A DNA stretch of 64,000 bases from Druceiella hillmani (GCA_039881145.1 JAYKKI010000013.1:38893501-38957500), one strand, 5' to 3'; positions 1 to 14,819 are shown, counted from the first letter of the stretch. The notes: generated from the sequence alone by a model not told the origin. A program made the numbers and translations.

Positions 1-2740
1 GACTTATATATTCACATGTACCTAGAAATATTACAGGGTTTCAATTAACAGGTAACAGTTGGCTTGTTAATTAAGAAACTTGATGAACTGAGAACCTTAT
101 ATAAAAACAATGAAATAAAAAAAGGTTTTTAAAGAGTGTGAATAGCTCAGGGCAAATTTTAATAAAACTCAAGGCCGTGGTGTTAATTGACAGGATATAT
201 TTTCTTTATATGATATAAGCACAAAAAACGTAATCCCCATACATCATGCTGTATATCAGGGCGGAGAGAATTTTTCTTTATTATCACAATGTAGTACTTG
301 ATAAATGACATGTTATAGAGTCCATTAATAACCGAAAAAAAATATTTTTAATCTAACTTTCTGCTCATCGCGTAAAAGGCGTTGTAGACGAAATTTTCTT
401 ATTTTTTATATATTATTCAAGCTATAGTATATATAGAATACCTAATTTATTTTGAAATTTAAAAATTATTTACTGTTTGGCTTTTGTGAAAATTGCTCTA
501 ATAACTACATAATTATCATCACGGGAAAAACTGCAATTTCACCACACTTTTAATTTTTTGGGTAGTCTAAAAAATTAAGTTAGTATAACACGATATTATA
601 TTAATATTTTGAAAAAAAAAATTATTTGCCATCAAGTTTCGATAAAAATCGCTATCAAAAGTTATACAATTAATATTACAAGAAAAGTAGCAATTTCATA
701 ACTTTTAATTTCATTTAAAGAACGCGTCGATTAATTCGCCTAAGAATTTAAATCAATATAAAATGATGTTATGTAAAAATTAAAAAAAAAATTGTTTCGG
801 TAAAATATTTTATAATAAATTTGGATCTTTCTGTTAAGCGAAAATTATTTTAAGAGGTGTGATTTATTTTTAAGCCAATGGCGCCATCGACACATTTATT
901 ATTGATAAATACATGACCTTTTAATAACATTTTACATTAATGAAATTCCACTATTGACCAAAAAAAAATTTCACTATTGACACCGAGTTCCGTCTTACAG
1001 TAATAATGTTATTTCTCGAGTTAGAATGACCAATATGTTAGTTTGAATAAGGAATTGCCCGTGGTTGTGCCAAGGTTTGTATAAAGTCTGTCGTACTGTT
1101 AAGGTGCAATTGAGTAACAAACGTCCATAGAAACTTTTCATCTTAATAAAATTTCAAGTGTGCGAAGCGGCTGATCAAGTATAATCTGTGTGTTACTTCA
1201 TACATAAACCATGTTTGATGGTTATAATGAAAAAAGAAATGTTATTTACTCTACTGTATTCTACATACTTAATAATACGGCAGAAGCTAAACATTTAATG
1301 TTGCTCTGTAGTCAAATATATTTCAAGAAATTTACAAATATACATGAGATAAAATATACCATTACTCAATTAAAATTAAGCTTAATCTATTTCCCAATAA
1401 CAATTTTCATATATTAAGGCCAAGGTAATTAATAGAGGTAAAATACGCGAAGAACTTAAACATATAAAGAAATAAAATAAAAGCACTTCATCAAAATCAA
1501 TAGATGACATAATATCCCATTAGAAAAAGGTTGAGAACGTTTCTATTCAGTGTCCATTTTATGTCAATAAAAGAAAACTTTCATAATAAAAGGAGAAAAT
1601 GTATCTTATTATGTAATAAGGGTTGTGAAGTGAGCACCATTTACTTCAACAAAAAAAAGAAAGAAATCATTTTCGGAAAGCGCATTAAATCAATTGTGAC
1701 TTCCCTCTGAATAAATTTAAATATTTAAATTTGCATATAACGTCTCTCTTGCTAAATAAATTATTGTGAACTCAGGCTAAGTTCATATTTAAAACGTTAG
1801 CCGTGAAAATAGAGGGTAAATAACGGTCCTGCTCATAAATACCTCTTTTAGGGAAGTAAAATTTATGAGCGTGCTCTCCAGTTTACTTTATGCTTAGAAG
1901 TAACTTTACGTACACTACTATAACTTTCAACTAAATTACATCGAGCTGTTTCAGGAATCAGCTAAGAAATTATCGATTATAATCAAACCAGCGCATCTCA
2001 CTAATTAAAATAGACACAAAATTTAAAATTAGAAGTATTTGTTACCACGATATGTTATTTCTATAAAAAAAGACTCCTGGTAACCGTTTGAGGTATTGAC
2101 CAATATTTCTAGATTTTCACAATTCTTCAAACATTAAACTTTTTAACGTGCTTTTTGACTTATATTATCAAAATAAAAACAAAACTATAAGCAGTAATTG
2201 CAGGTTTTACGCTCATAGAAAATTAAGTCTCTATGTTGATATTTTAAACAATTTTCAGTTATGTCGAAATTTATCCATCAATTTTTCACCCATTGTCAAT
2301 TTTTGTAATTATTACTTGTTCTAAGCAATAATCGTCAATAAAATTCATGCCAACGAAGTCGTGAGTACAATTAGTAATGACATTTTTCAAGTAAACCAAC
2401 TTCATCATTTAAAAAATTATCAAAATATACTTTTTAGTACGCGGAATTTAGGCAAATGGAAATTGCTGGATTATTGAATTGGTGCTTATGATAAATTAAT
2501 ATAAATTTAATTAAGATAAACAAAAACAAAACTACTGGCAATTATCAAAATTTTTATAAAATACGAATTGAAATTTCGGGGTATTAGAATCCTTATTCAG
2601 CTACGATAGATTTTTTATTCGGTATTTTGTAAAATTATATACGTGGAGCAAAATGCAATCAACAAGTTAAATATTGTCGCCATTGAACATTTGTTTCACC
2701 TGCATAAGTAAATTAATGCATAGCTTATGCAAGGAAAATT
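1..2740. other. AT-rich intergenic DNA, no gene recognised
   Basis: No coding region, RNA gene or clear repeat was recognised here. The only ATG-started frame (1,211-1,417, 68 codons) has the composition expected of AT-rich non-coding DNA and no recognisable motif. Confidence 0.6.
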
Positions 2741-3014
<274 letters not shown>

Positions 3015-6000
3015 ATTATTTAGATTTCTTTATTTTTTACAATATTTTCTCCACTAATTTTTCAATAAGTGTCTTTTTGTTACTATATTTTTACTAATAT
3101 TTTCTTCGCTACATATTTACGACAAACTGTGTAATATACCTCGTATTTAAAATACCAAAACATTACCCGGAATGATGGAATTAAGGCACTTTTCTGTATG
3201 TCTCCATAGTTTTATTTATTAATGATGAGTATCATATTTCAACATTATTCACGTTATTTAATAATATGTTTGGCATACATTGATTTTAGGGTAATGATTC
3301 CAATCTTTCCCAATATAACTGTTGTAAATTTTAAACTAAAGGGCTATATGTAATTATATTCACAGCGATCTATTTTTATGGCAGGTTAATAGTTCGCAAG
3401 ATAATTTTGTATTAATCGTAGATTTCTGTGTCTTTATCGTGTGTGATTAATCGTGACTTGCGCGAATCGCAGCTTTAGACTTTTAATCAAAATTCGCAGA
3501 ATCTATCCACACTGTAGATAGAAACATAACGTTTCAATAGGTATTGCAGTTTCTCCAATAAAAGATGTATTTATCGGTCCCTGAGTGGTTAAAGTATTCA
3601 AATGACACGAAATAAAGTAAAAAAAATACTATATATGCATTTTAACCGACACAAAGTAGGGTTTCGGAATTACTTTTATCTCTCAATGTCATTGATGCAA
3701 GTTAACCAAATAATAATTATAATATTTTTAATTTTTTTAAGCCATAGATGAAAAATTTAGGGTTAAAATTTACATGTCGCTCGGAAACATTGTCTTTCAT
3801 AAAGGCATTTCGAAAATAAAAAATTGTAAATTAATTTAAAGATAAGTATGATGTACTCGGTTTCATGCGCGAATAGGATTTCGCTCTCCGTTTTACATCT
3901 ATGAAGATATTATTTTTTAATTTTTTTCGTATATGTCAATTACAATAACTTACTTGCATTACTAGCTTATTTTCTTCGAATTAATTAAAATACTTATGAA
4001 ATCTCAAAAACATTAAATATAATATTGAAAAAAGAAACTAACTAAAATTTTGACAGTCGTACGGATGAACGCAGGACAAATATGAAATTGTAACTGTTAC
4101 TTGTATCACTGCCAAATCTAAAAGTAATTAAATTAAAAAAAAATGTACACGACTATATTACAAACTAATGGTGTTGTTAGAAATAAATATTGAAACTTAG
4201 ACAAGCCTTCCTGTATGGGCAATAAAAGATAGAATTGCCTATTGATTTTAAACTGACTGTCCATTCCAACTTTGCCAGGGAAAAAGTTTGAAAAACTTAT
4301 ACATAGAAATACTAATAGTAATCTATATACATTATCAATTTTTTGCCGATTTTAACTTTAACTTCAATACCTTTGCGCGAAATTTTAAAGTATATAGGTT
4401 TAAATGTTTAACTCAAAATTTCTTTCGACCTACTTCAACTTCCTTCACTTAGTCGTGGCTAATTAAGCATAGACCTTAAGGAAATTTTATAAATGCCATG
4501 TCTACCTACACATAATATATTTGATGGTGAAAATATCACATCAAGAATATTCGCCATATTTGCTACAATCCTCAAAAAACACACAAACTAACAATTCCCT
4601 TTTCATAAATTAGCGTGACGGGAATTTTTTGAATGGAGACGTACCAGTTCCTGTATCACGGGTGATAAACGAGTATTCCCCGAGGCAGCTTTCTTTTCGT
4701 TGTGGGTGCGGATTGTATAATAATATGGCTTAAAACGAAAGCTTCTTAAATAACAGTTTTCATGTTTGTTGATTTTCTGGTTTATGATTTCAAATTATGA
4801 ATCAAAATATGAATTATTGAACATAGAAATAGATTTTAGATTCTGTGATCACTGGCAAGTAATTTTCTAATAAATCAGTTTTTTACGAATGTGTTAATGA
4901 TTTTAAAAAAAAATGTTTGAATTATATATATATCATATAAGTGAAGAAAACCTAACCAAAAAGAGCCTTGTCCCAATTTACGCTACAGGAAGAACAGTGA
5001 TACTTATCAGTGGTTTTATGCAAGTTATTAAAATATTAAATTTTTTCATCGCTCGATTCTTCATCATTATTATTAAATATGCAGAAAACTCAAATAATAT
5101 ATCAGCGTGAAGATATCTTGTATATATGAAATACTATAGAATTAACGATGTAAGTACAATATCCAACATTGACATAACGAATCCAAAATGTGACATAAAC
5201 GAAACTTTCTCTTATAAATAAAATTAGTATTTAAAGTTAGTATTAAAAAAATAGTATTTATACTTGCATTTATTAAAATGTCTAGCTTAAATTAACAATA
5301 AATATTTAAACTAGACATTTTAATAAATACTATCTCACGAGGAATAAAGACTATTTATAACATTGTACACTTTGATACGAAATCATTGACTGGTTCAGAT
5401 ATGCTTTCTGTAACTTGGTTTATTGGCTGATTTCCTAGGAGCTATAAAACAAATAAATGTTGGTGTCCAAATCGGGAAAATGGTTATTTCTTCATGAGCA
5501 ATAGAGCAAAAATATCTGTCTTTAATTGACATTGCTCTCTTTTACTATTATCTCTAAGAATTTTTTTCCGTCGTTTAGTTATTTTCGAAATTATATAACA
5601 TAAAACTGATTGTTTATTGCGACGAAGTTCCTAAACTCTTTTAAGATTTCTTTTAATTTATAGAATTGGTATTCAAATATGTCCTAAAGAAAAATTATTC
5701 AGAGTTACTTCTGATAATATTATAAAGTGATAAATTCTTCCTCATTCTGAGGAGAATCCAAAGAGAGCATATCTTTGAAGAATTTTCATGCATTTTGACA
5801 AAAACGTTTCACAAAATTAAAACTAGTTTTTGTTGAGATATTAATAATTTCTCTACTGCGTTAAATACAACTCTATGGTCAACGCCTGTAAGGTGTTATA
5901 GTTAGCAACATTTGTAAGGCTCTATATTTCATATGTAACAAAATTTCCAAAGCGGTAACGATATGAAAATTCGTTATATTTCGTCAACTCGATACCATAA

Positions 6001-7190
6001 CACTGTTTTTTTTAATATCAATATTACGTAATTATAAGTTTGGGATTCTATACTCCGTTAAACATAGTGCAAAAACCCCACGGCTATAAGATGAAATATT
6101 TAACAATATTTGCCAATCTTTGCAAGGCGCAATATTCAAAAGTTAACAATATTTTGGAGACGGCAAATACATGAAATTCGTTCTTTTACGACCAATCAGT
6201 CTCGTGTTATATATTTTTTTATAACATTTTTTTAAAACTGCTTTATGTAATAATGAGCTTTATGTAATAATGCTTTATGTAATTTAATATATCTACATGT
6301 ATGTGAAAATAAAATACTGCGATATCTATTTGATTCTTTTTATTTTTGCAGTTTCACTGATAACATTTCATGAGTGACTACATACGTAAATGAATTTGTT
6401 TACATTACATCAGAATTTACCTGATTAGTTCGTTGATAATAATTTCCTTATATCGAGCTACACATAATACCACCGCACTATATACCGCACAATAGACGTA
6501 CACGTCTAATAAAAATAAAATTTGGGAAAAACGAAAGAATAAAAAAAAACAAAATTCAAAATAGCAGAAAAATAGAGAAGGGATAAGATGATTCACAAAA
6601 AATCGCCGTACATGAAAGATGTAGGTTTTGTAAAAACTTGTTTATAATTTTCTTTAAAAAGTCGCAGTGAAAATTCGTAGACTTCTATTCAAATAGTTAA
6701 CCAAAGGATGGAATATATAACGGAATATTGAGCACGATCGTATAAAACACATTTAGAATGTAACCAATAGAAAATTTCGATCAAAACAAAAATTAAAATT
6801 AAAAAATTATATATTTTTTAGAGAAACATCTACTCCTTCCAAAAAGCTACATTAAAAATTAATTACTTGTAAAATTACAATTGTTAAAATTACTTATGTA
6901 TTTAAAACTCCAAGCTGGCGCGCTAGTTTAATAAAACATATGAATATGGAATGTACAATTATCATTAAAAGGCGCTTGAATGCAATGTCGTATTTCTAAT
7001 TTCATAACTAAGTTTGTTTCAGACTTTGACAACATATAGACCAACCGACAACTCATTGAAAGCAACGAAGTTCGGAAACAAAGAGAGCAAAAAAGTATTC
7101 GAAACGTAATATCGATTATTTTCAGTAAATTACGAAAAGAGACACAAGTAAAAGACTTGTATAATGCAAATAGCATTGGGCACTTATTAA
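3015..7190. other. AT-rich intergenic DNA with one imperfect palindrome
   Basis: No gene is supported. The one structure seen is an inverted repeat with arms at 5,268-5,285 and 5,311-5,328. The arms are perfect over 18 bp and extend inward with a mismatch. An acceptor-like 'tttttatttttgcag' at about 6,340-6,354 is followed by stops in all three frames, so it was not called as an exon. Confidence 0.5.
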
Positions 7191-9634
7191 AGACCCGATA
7201 CGCCTTCTCAACAGGTATATTTTAATGTAGTCATGGAGAGGGTTTAAATGTTTTTTATACAAATCGACGTCTAAGGAAGAAGCAATTAAAGTATTGTACT
7301 GAAGTGTCTCCTTCACGTTGTAGAGCGAAAAGACTATGATGTTAAAACTAATATGGTACGTACAAATGGCCATGTGAAAACTGTTCGTCAAAATGGTTCA
7401 ATATGGTTAAACATTTTCTTCTAAATAACTATACAAAACACGAAAATGCACTAAATTTGATGACAATTTAATATTTTTCACCTAAACGACTTGAAGTTTT
7501 ATTTGAAGCAATTTGTCACTTAAATGTTTAAGATTCGTTTTTCGATAGTAACCCTTAATAGATAGACGTATGTTATACTTTTCTGTAGAATTACTTGAGG
7601 CGAATAATTGTACTGTAAAATATTTTTATCTATCTCTAACTGTCTACGCAGCATTCGAATGAAATCCCCCCAACAGGTGGTTTATTTTATTATCTGAACA
7701 GTGATGAAGAAATTTGGTTTCTTAATCCCAGATCAGCGGAATTATGCCAAATATTTATAAAGTGTACTTTTTAGGATAATCACTCTATTTGCCGTTGAAA
7801 ATTAAAACAAATACATTTAGTTGTTACTAAGATAAGATACCATCTTTACATTTGTCTGAGTAATAAATCATATTAACCCACACTTATCTCAATAGCTAAC
7901 TCTCAAAAATGTTTACGTAGAAATTTTAAGCGATATAAGTTAAGTATTGGGAAAAGAAGAAAACTTCCTAGCAGTATGAAGTGTCGTTTGAAAAAATTAT
8001 ATTCACAATAATATAAAGTTCGTTCTTGATTAAATTACGCAATATTGAATATACATAGGACAGGCTTCCTATATGCGTGTTGCCATTTGCATTTGGTTGG
8101 TTTTATTTGCTATTTTCTTCGTTTAGTTTTGCATTATTAACTTCTTAGTCCGTATACATATCCAACAAGCAAGAGAAAACCACCGCGTCAAAATTTCACA
8201 TATATCCTTCAAATAACATGGAAATTAAATGACCCAGAATACAGTTATAAAGCTTTGAAAAGTAGTCTAAATTTTGTATACCAATAACATCATAATTATG
8301 TCGAATATATTCCTAAAGAACCTTTCAAATACGCAATATTTCAATATAAATTCAGAAAAGGCGAACCATTTTCATACCAAACAATTTAGAGAAGAATCGG
8401 CTATTAAACTTAAGTCTGAATTGTGTTGTATTTTAATGTACAATAGAAATTGTCGAATGTAAGATGTATACAATAGTAAAAAAGTTCTACGTCATAACGG
8501 AACAATGAAAAGCTTTTTATTAAAATTAATATTTGAGGAAATGACACATTTCTTTTTTTATTGGACACGCTTTTCATTTTGGGCGAGAAAAAGTGGAAAA
8601 TATAAAAATGTAAAAGGCGTATTCTTGTATAATTAGGGTTGTAAAGTAACTGTTGCGAGATTTACAAAAGAGTATATGAGAAGCTCGCGGTGAAAGAAAC
8701 ATTAAATCCTTTACGACTTTGAAATATGAATAATAGTCGTTATGATGCGGAAAATAACTTTACTATTATTTTATTTTTCATATAATGATTACTGCTTTTG
8801 CCCTCAACATGGTTATTGATACTCGTATATGAGTAATTTATATATCAAGCTCTTACGTAAAGCGGATTGTGAGAAAAACGATTTTAAATCGTCGATCAAA
8901 CGAAAGTTTTGTTAAAACACGTTTTGCTTTCTTCTTTATTAAGTTTATTATGATATTACGTATTATTTTTTCATATCTATAGCTTATAATTAGGAAGAAA
9001 TCATTGAAAAACATAGTCGTTCACCACGTCTTTGGTCCTCCTATATACCTTACAAAAATTTACAAATTCAAAACAACAAAGAAGAAGGCCAAAGAAAATA
9101 TACACAATAGGGAAATTAAGAACAATAGTCGCAAACTGAAAGAGAATTTTTTTTTTTAAATTGAACTATTGGACGGATCATTATGAAAATCAGTAGACTT
9201 TTGATAATTACCCAACCGATATATATCACATTACGCAGGTAAATTTATATGAGAATAAATATTATAAAGAACTAAAAAATCTATTAGGTACTTATAAATA
9301 TTAAAGTACACATACGATTTTTAATTAAACTCTTCTTGACGTAAATCAGGAGTTAATTTTCAATAGTGGTCAAATCTATATTCGTAAGTATGTAGGAAAC
9401 ATTGTTCTAGGAGGAATTCTCTATATACTCATAGTAATCATAACTGAACAAATCGAGTCTAAAGCCCTGAAAAAAATAAATGAATACCAACATTATTTTC
9501 AAAATTAGCCTATTCCAGACCACCTTACTTCCAAAACATTGTCAAAGCGTTTGAGCCAATCACGTCGCTCCAAACTCCATCCGCCATCTGGAATTTTCCA
9601 TACATTAAGTCGAAGCGTGGACGCCTAACGTGTC

Positions 9635-11860
9635 TTGTTTTTTAATGTGAAAATTTGTAGATTTCTGGTGGAAAAACCTATTAATTCGAAGAAAAAATTT
9701 AAAAGTGTAGAAGCCGTGCCTAGACATCAAGCCAAGGAGAGAACATCTGCCGCAGGACCAAATAATTGCAAAGAAATCAGTAATTTCTCGAACATTTTAG
9801 TTATTTACAAGGGTAAGGGTTGTACAATGATTCTTATTAGTAGCTAAGTAAAGGTTACCATTTCATTATTCTTACTAAATAACTGTGTCTGGGACACTGA
9901 ATTGTACACGTTTGGATAAGATGATTTATTATGAAAATAAAATGATGACAAATTGGTATTATGGAATATTTGTTACTTTTTTTTTAATTACACTACTGCC
10001 CAAAAAATTATCATGCTTTCAGGGTTCATCTATGTTTGTTGTATGTATATTTTTAGCGTCTTAATTGGCCAGGTTATAGTCAGCGAGTGTGACTTGCACT
10101 CAGTTGGCTTTTTCGACTTAAATTTCATGTTTTTTTGTCTTTTTCACGTATTGATATACAAATTTACTATTTAGATACCCCTGCAGATATAACAGCGAGG
10201 CATATAGATGTATTACCATATCAATACAAGGTATTAAACAATTTCATGTTCAGTTTTATTCTAACCCGGATAAAAAATATCAAGATGGTTTTATTATAAA
10301 ATACTGCAAAATTCTTAACCCCGCCCGTTAAAGATTAGTGAATCGAAGAGACAATGCCAAATTAATGAGTATGATTTACAATACCAGAGATTCTAACAAA
10401 GAAGTGATACCGGTGTGTCGCGATTATATTTTGAATAGTCTTTCAATCAAAGAGGGTCGGTAAGAGGAATATTAAAATGACACAAAGATGCAGGTTTGAT
10501 GGCTGTCGAAAGATGTAGTGGAGATAACAAGTTGGTTAAGACGTTGAGAGAAGCAATAGTTTCATTTACAAAGAGTATTAAAGTGCATTGCTGCCGATAT
10601 AAAAGTCGGCGTATCTATCTGCCATCGGAGTTAAGCACTGCACCAATGTCCAAAATGTTCTTTGAGAAAACCCACAGTTCTCTCATTACAAAGAATCATA
10701 TTTTAGAAGAATATTTTATACTAAATTTAACAAAAGTTTTAGTCATCCAAGAAATAACATGTCTTCCACATGCATAGAATTGAAGGAAAAAATAAAAATT
10801 GAGATGGATGATTTAACAAAAGCTCAAATTAAAATTTAGCTCAATGTTCACGAAACAACAGGCAAATCATTTTTCAACATTCTAGCAGATACCGAACCCA
10901 AAGTAAACATATTATTTTTGATTGTGGTAAAAATAAATCTTTGCCAAAATTCCCCAACCAAAGTACATATTATACCCGCCAATTGTGCATACAATAGTTT
11001 TAGGTCATTCCCATGCAGACCTGACAAATAAAATGTATTTTCTTACTTATAGACCGAAGATGTTCAAGGGGTCAAATGAATTATTTAATGCATTCTATCA
11101 CTGCTGTGAAAACAACAAAGATTTCACTGGCATAGTGGTACTCCTACTGACGACTGATGGACTTTCTAGGCAAAATAAGATATCAACCATAAAACGAATG
11201 ATTTCCAATTGGTTCAGTAGTAGTGCACCAAGGTCATTAATTGGTAGAATTCATTTTTCCGGTGATGGGACCTTATACCCTCCGATAAAGTATTTGGTGT
11301 TACCAAAAAAGAATTACCACTATACTAAAAATAAATACCATCATACAATCCAATGAGTATGCAGATGTAATAAAAAACATTCAACAGTTTTTTATCTGAA
11401 GTACATTGAAGTATGTGACTGGGAAACAAAAAATCCAACAGATCCACATGTCAACTCAGGCTATTCATTTCAAAAATAATGTCTCGCAATAGGTTCATAT
11501 TTAGAAGAATGAAAGGAAAACCCAGAGGAGTTGTAGAAAGAGGTGAACTATTTCACCACAATGATACCGGTGCTCGTCGTTCCATCACTAAATCAAGCAA
11601 ATATGCTTCAGACATATTACCAGAGCCAATCACCACTCCTCTCAAAATAAAAAATGACATAAATAAGTTACTAACAAAACATTTTGGAAAAGACGGAATG
11701 CCTAGAGAGTCCTCTCGTCAGAGAGTCCCCTCAACTATTAGAAAACTGTTTTAGAATAAATCTGAAGCAGAGATTGATGATTTGGTGAATAAAAACATGA
11801 GGCGATGTGTGAAGAATACGTTGAAGAACTTTGTGTTAGCAATATGATACAGGGTAGATT
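9635..11860 (+). pseudogene. DUF7869-like RNase-H-fold protein, broken (candidate transposase)
   Basis: Fragments in changing frames read in order as one protein of a family common in moths, aphids and other insects. They are: a basic N-terminal piece (9,635-9,820) ending at a donor-like 'ggtaag'; 'VIPVCRDYILNSLSIKEGR' (about 10,405-10,460); a piece at 10,496-10,777; 'ILFFDCGKN' followed by 'YYTRQL' (about 10,905-10,985); an 'LLTTDG..RQNK' segment (11,140-11,185); and a C-terminal piece from 11,479 that holds 'RFIFRRMKGKPRG' and continues out of frame as an 'EEYVEEL' tail near 11,830. Asp in ILFFD and in TTDG sit where the family has conserved acidic residues. At least five frameshifts or stops make it non-functional. 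The family name is from memory and moderately sure; the transposase role is inferred from the flanking TIRs. Confidence 0.65.
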
Positions 11861-12208
11861 TTTTATTAGATACTAAGGGTATGTATTTGCTAAGTTATAA
11901 CTTTTTGTTCAGATAAATAAATATGTTCACTGTTTTATGTCTTTTAAATTTCAATCTTTACCTTTGATAACAGTATTTAGAGCCAGTGACAACCCTATTT
12001 GAAATGTAATTTGGATTGTTAAAAAGTAATCAAATCCTGACAGCTATTTAACAAAAGTGGTCAAACTAGTTCGTTTTCAATAAAAAAATGGTCAAATCCA
12101 CACCTTGGAAATAAAACTGGTCAAATCCATCTTTTAACCGGGTTTTTGCTTTTAGGTACAAGCATTAACTTTATTTTCATTATTTTAAAATAATCCTGAA
12201 CTCCAAAA

Positions 12209-12282
12209 TAATCTAATTCTAAAAATCATAACGGAGTACACCATTAGTGATGTACTCCGTTATGATTTTTAGAATTAGATTA
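12209..12282. repeat. perfect 32-bp palindrome with 10-bp spacer
   Basis: Arms 12,209-12,240 and 12,251-12,282 are exact reverse complements around the spacer 'ccattagtga'. The arm core is 'acggagtaca'. It lies just inside the right end of the 9.3-12.4 kb transposon and is followed by short 'attagatta' repeats. Confidence 0.95.
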
Positions 12283-14819
12283 GGAGAGGAGAATTAGATT
12301 AGGATTAGAAGAGATTTTTAATGTAGGAGTGAACTTGACCATTATTGAAAATTACCTCCTGTAATATATTATTTACTATACTTTTCATAGGAACAAAGTC
12401 AATTAATTAGAGAAATATATAATTTTATAATAACATTAAAAAAAATTAACATAGTAATAAGTTAATACCGCCTCCGACTCACTCTAATAGATGGCACTTA
12501 ATAATAATCAACTCACGTTTACACAGTTGGTATATGTATTAATAGTCCACGTGTATATGTTAGGGTTCGAAAAAGTTAATGTAAAGTAATTATGTCGTAT
12601 ATCTTTACCACACAAAAAAAATGATTTTTTGAATGTCGTATATTTATGTCGTATATCTTTACCAAACAAAAAAATTGATTTTACCACACAAACAAATTGA
12701 TGTTTTGCACAAAAATGGATATATTTCGATTCATGATAATTATATGTCATTATTCATTAAGGTTTAGGGTTAAATATAGAAACAAAAGAAGCGATGACTA
12801 AATGACATAAGTTCCTATAATTATGAAAAACATGCATACAATAATATTTGAGGATAGACACGTTACCAAAAAAATTTAATCACATAATTTGGATTACAAT
12901 TTACAGCTAATTTCAGCACAACTTAATTGTATTAATTAATAGCTTAACCTAGGTTTAAAACAAAGTTTTAAACCTAAAAGCAACAACTCGAACTGAAAAT
13001 GCACTTATCAGATCTTGCCTTTCTTGACATTCACATTCAAACGACACTAATACACTAATGTAAAATAATAAAGTTATTAAGCTATAACCCTTCATTTTCA
13101 TATCTGCTGCGGTCTGTTGTCACCTCCAATGGATACAGAAAGATATATTGCGCGAACCCCACCCGCATAGTAAAGACTTGTTAACAAAAGATGTCCTGCC
13201 ATAAGCGATAACAGGATTCTTTCAAAAGTTTTTTCCATAGAAAGGACGGGCCGGATAAAAAGCTTTTGATCGTTTAGCCTTTCCTCACTCAAAGGTCCTT
13301 ACCGTTTTTAATAGAGTTACATTGCATGTTTATGAGTATATGCACATATTTCCATTTATTTGTATATATTTGGGTAAAGGTAAGAGAATATACGTAGGTA
13401 TCTGTAACGCTTTGGAAATATAACGAGTGCTATTGAACGTATTTCCGTTATGAAAATATTTTTGTATATCTAGATTCAATTAAAGTACATGACGCGTAAC
13501 TTAAGTATATGTCTAAGCACATGTTCTGTTAATAGATACAATTACACATGTATTCTGAAATCAAGGTCCTAAGCAATGATAACTCAATTTAAAGAGATTA
13601 TTTCAGTAATAATATAAAATTAAATCATAATTGTGTAAGTAATTTTAACATTTATGAAATAAATGTTATTAACATATTTGTGTACAGAAAAATAAAAGCA
13701 AAACCGCGACTGGCAAATTCAACAATAACTTGTATAGTTTTCCAATTTTAGAAATGGAAGTTGCTATATTTATTTATTACACACGTGTAATGAAACGAGA
13801 CGCTATGAAAATAATAAACCTGTACGTTAGAACACCCACAAAGACTGCCAACAAAGTTTCCTCTGTCTCTTAAAATTGTTGTTGCTCTTTAACGGAAACA
13901 ATTTTATTTGAAAATTCTAATTATATTCTAGAACTTAGAGATGAGATTTCATATGGTTTGTAAATGAGTACATTACTTTGAAGCTTAATACTTCTTAAGC
14001 GGGGCTTAAATGAAAAGAAAACTTATCAAGCACAAGTAGAAATTTCACTCCGAGAGTTTCGTGTACATTTAAGCGTTTAAAAATATTTAATGCTATGTAA
14101 TATTTCTGTTACATCATTATTTAAAGCTTGACATTTTGTAAAACGTAAGCATTAGAAATCACTTGTGCTATAAAACCTCTCATAATGTCAACTTACAAGA
14201 TTATAGGTCAGTTGAAAATATCCTGTAAATTTTTATGGCGGTGTAGATAATAAAAAAATAGCTTAAATGAGCTAAACCTGTTTGTTAAAAAGAGAAAACC
14301 CCAGAAAACTTTTAAAACCCAGACCTCAGAAATTTATACAGCAATATAAAATCATAGGCCAAGAATGGTAAGCCACCCTCAAGTTTATTTCAAAATGACA
14401 ATGCAATGATATTCCAAATAAGAAAATGTTTGAAAACCAAATTGTTGGCTCCAATTTTCATACAAGGGTTGAAAAAAAAGTCGTTTCTTTAAATTTTGCT
14501 CCACATTAATTGAAATTTCCATATGAAGCAAAATTCCATTTACATGGGTCAGAAAAAGCAGAAATTACAAGGTATGTCAGGAACGGTGGACAGATGGATG
14601 GACATAACCAGATTACAAAGGTTTTATTTTTGCCATTTGACACCGGAACGTTAACCATGGGAAAAGGGGGGGTACCCTCTTTTCACGAGCACTTAAGAAC
14701 TTTCTTTAGGATATTATAAAAATCTCTTATTAGTTTTCAGCACAACAATTATAAAATTATTCACTGAATAATCTAACAAAATTTTGTCGATTGTTTAATA
14801 AATCCCTATCAAATAAAAC

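Larger units (their letters stand above)
9347..12361 (+). mobile_element. TIR DNA transposon carrying a DUF7869-like gene
   Basis: The ends are 27-bp inverted repeats at 9,347-9,373 and 12,335-12,361, both beginning CAGGAG (then T or G) and containing TAATTTTCAATA and TGGTCAA; they differ at two positions. Block B runs straight through this point (about 27,281-27,300), which gives an empty-site comparison. The target duplication is unclear: the left flank ends 'gtaaat' and the right begins 'taatat'. Near the right end the motif GGTCAAA recurs (about 12,060, 12,092, 12,120) and is also in the TIR. Inside lies a broken protein gene of a multicopy insect family, so this looks like a former autonomous element of about 3.0 kb. 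Its superfamily was not assigned. Confidence 0.7.
7200..14720 (+). repeat. segmental duplication block A (older DNA shared with block B)
   Basis: This block matches 23.5-31.0 kb in the same order and orientation. Anchors read by eye: 7,590-7,960 with 23,770-24,240; 8,040-8,790 with 24,540-25,300; 8,990-9,346 with 26,840-27,287; 12,430-12,580 with 27,970-28,110; 12,770-14,720 with 28,620-31,010. Identity looks like about 70-80%, with many indels. Shared stretches include 'gaaagatatattgcgc' (near 13,138 and 28,978) and 'cataagcgataacagg' or 'cacaagcgataacagg'. No frame stays open in both copies, so the shared DNA is probably non-coding. A holds a transposon at 9,347-12,361 that B lacks. Confidence 0.8.

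Noticed and set aside
6340..6390. acceptor-like polypyrimidine tract followed by a donor-like site
   Set aside because: All three frames between the sites contain stops, so a coding exon is excluded.
13098..13292. 64-codon minus frame in the best-kept part of block A
   Set aside because: The same stretch in block B has a frame-breaking one-base difference, so coding conservation is not supported.
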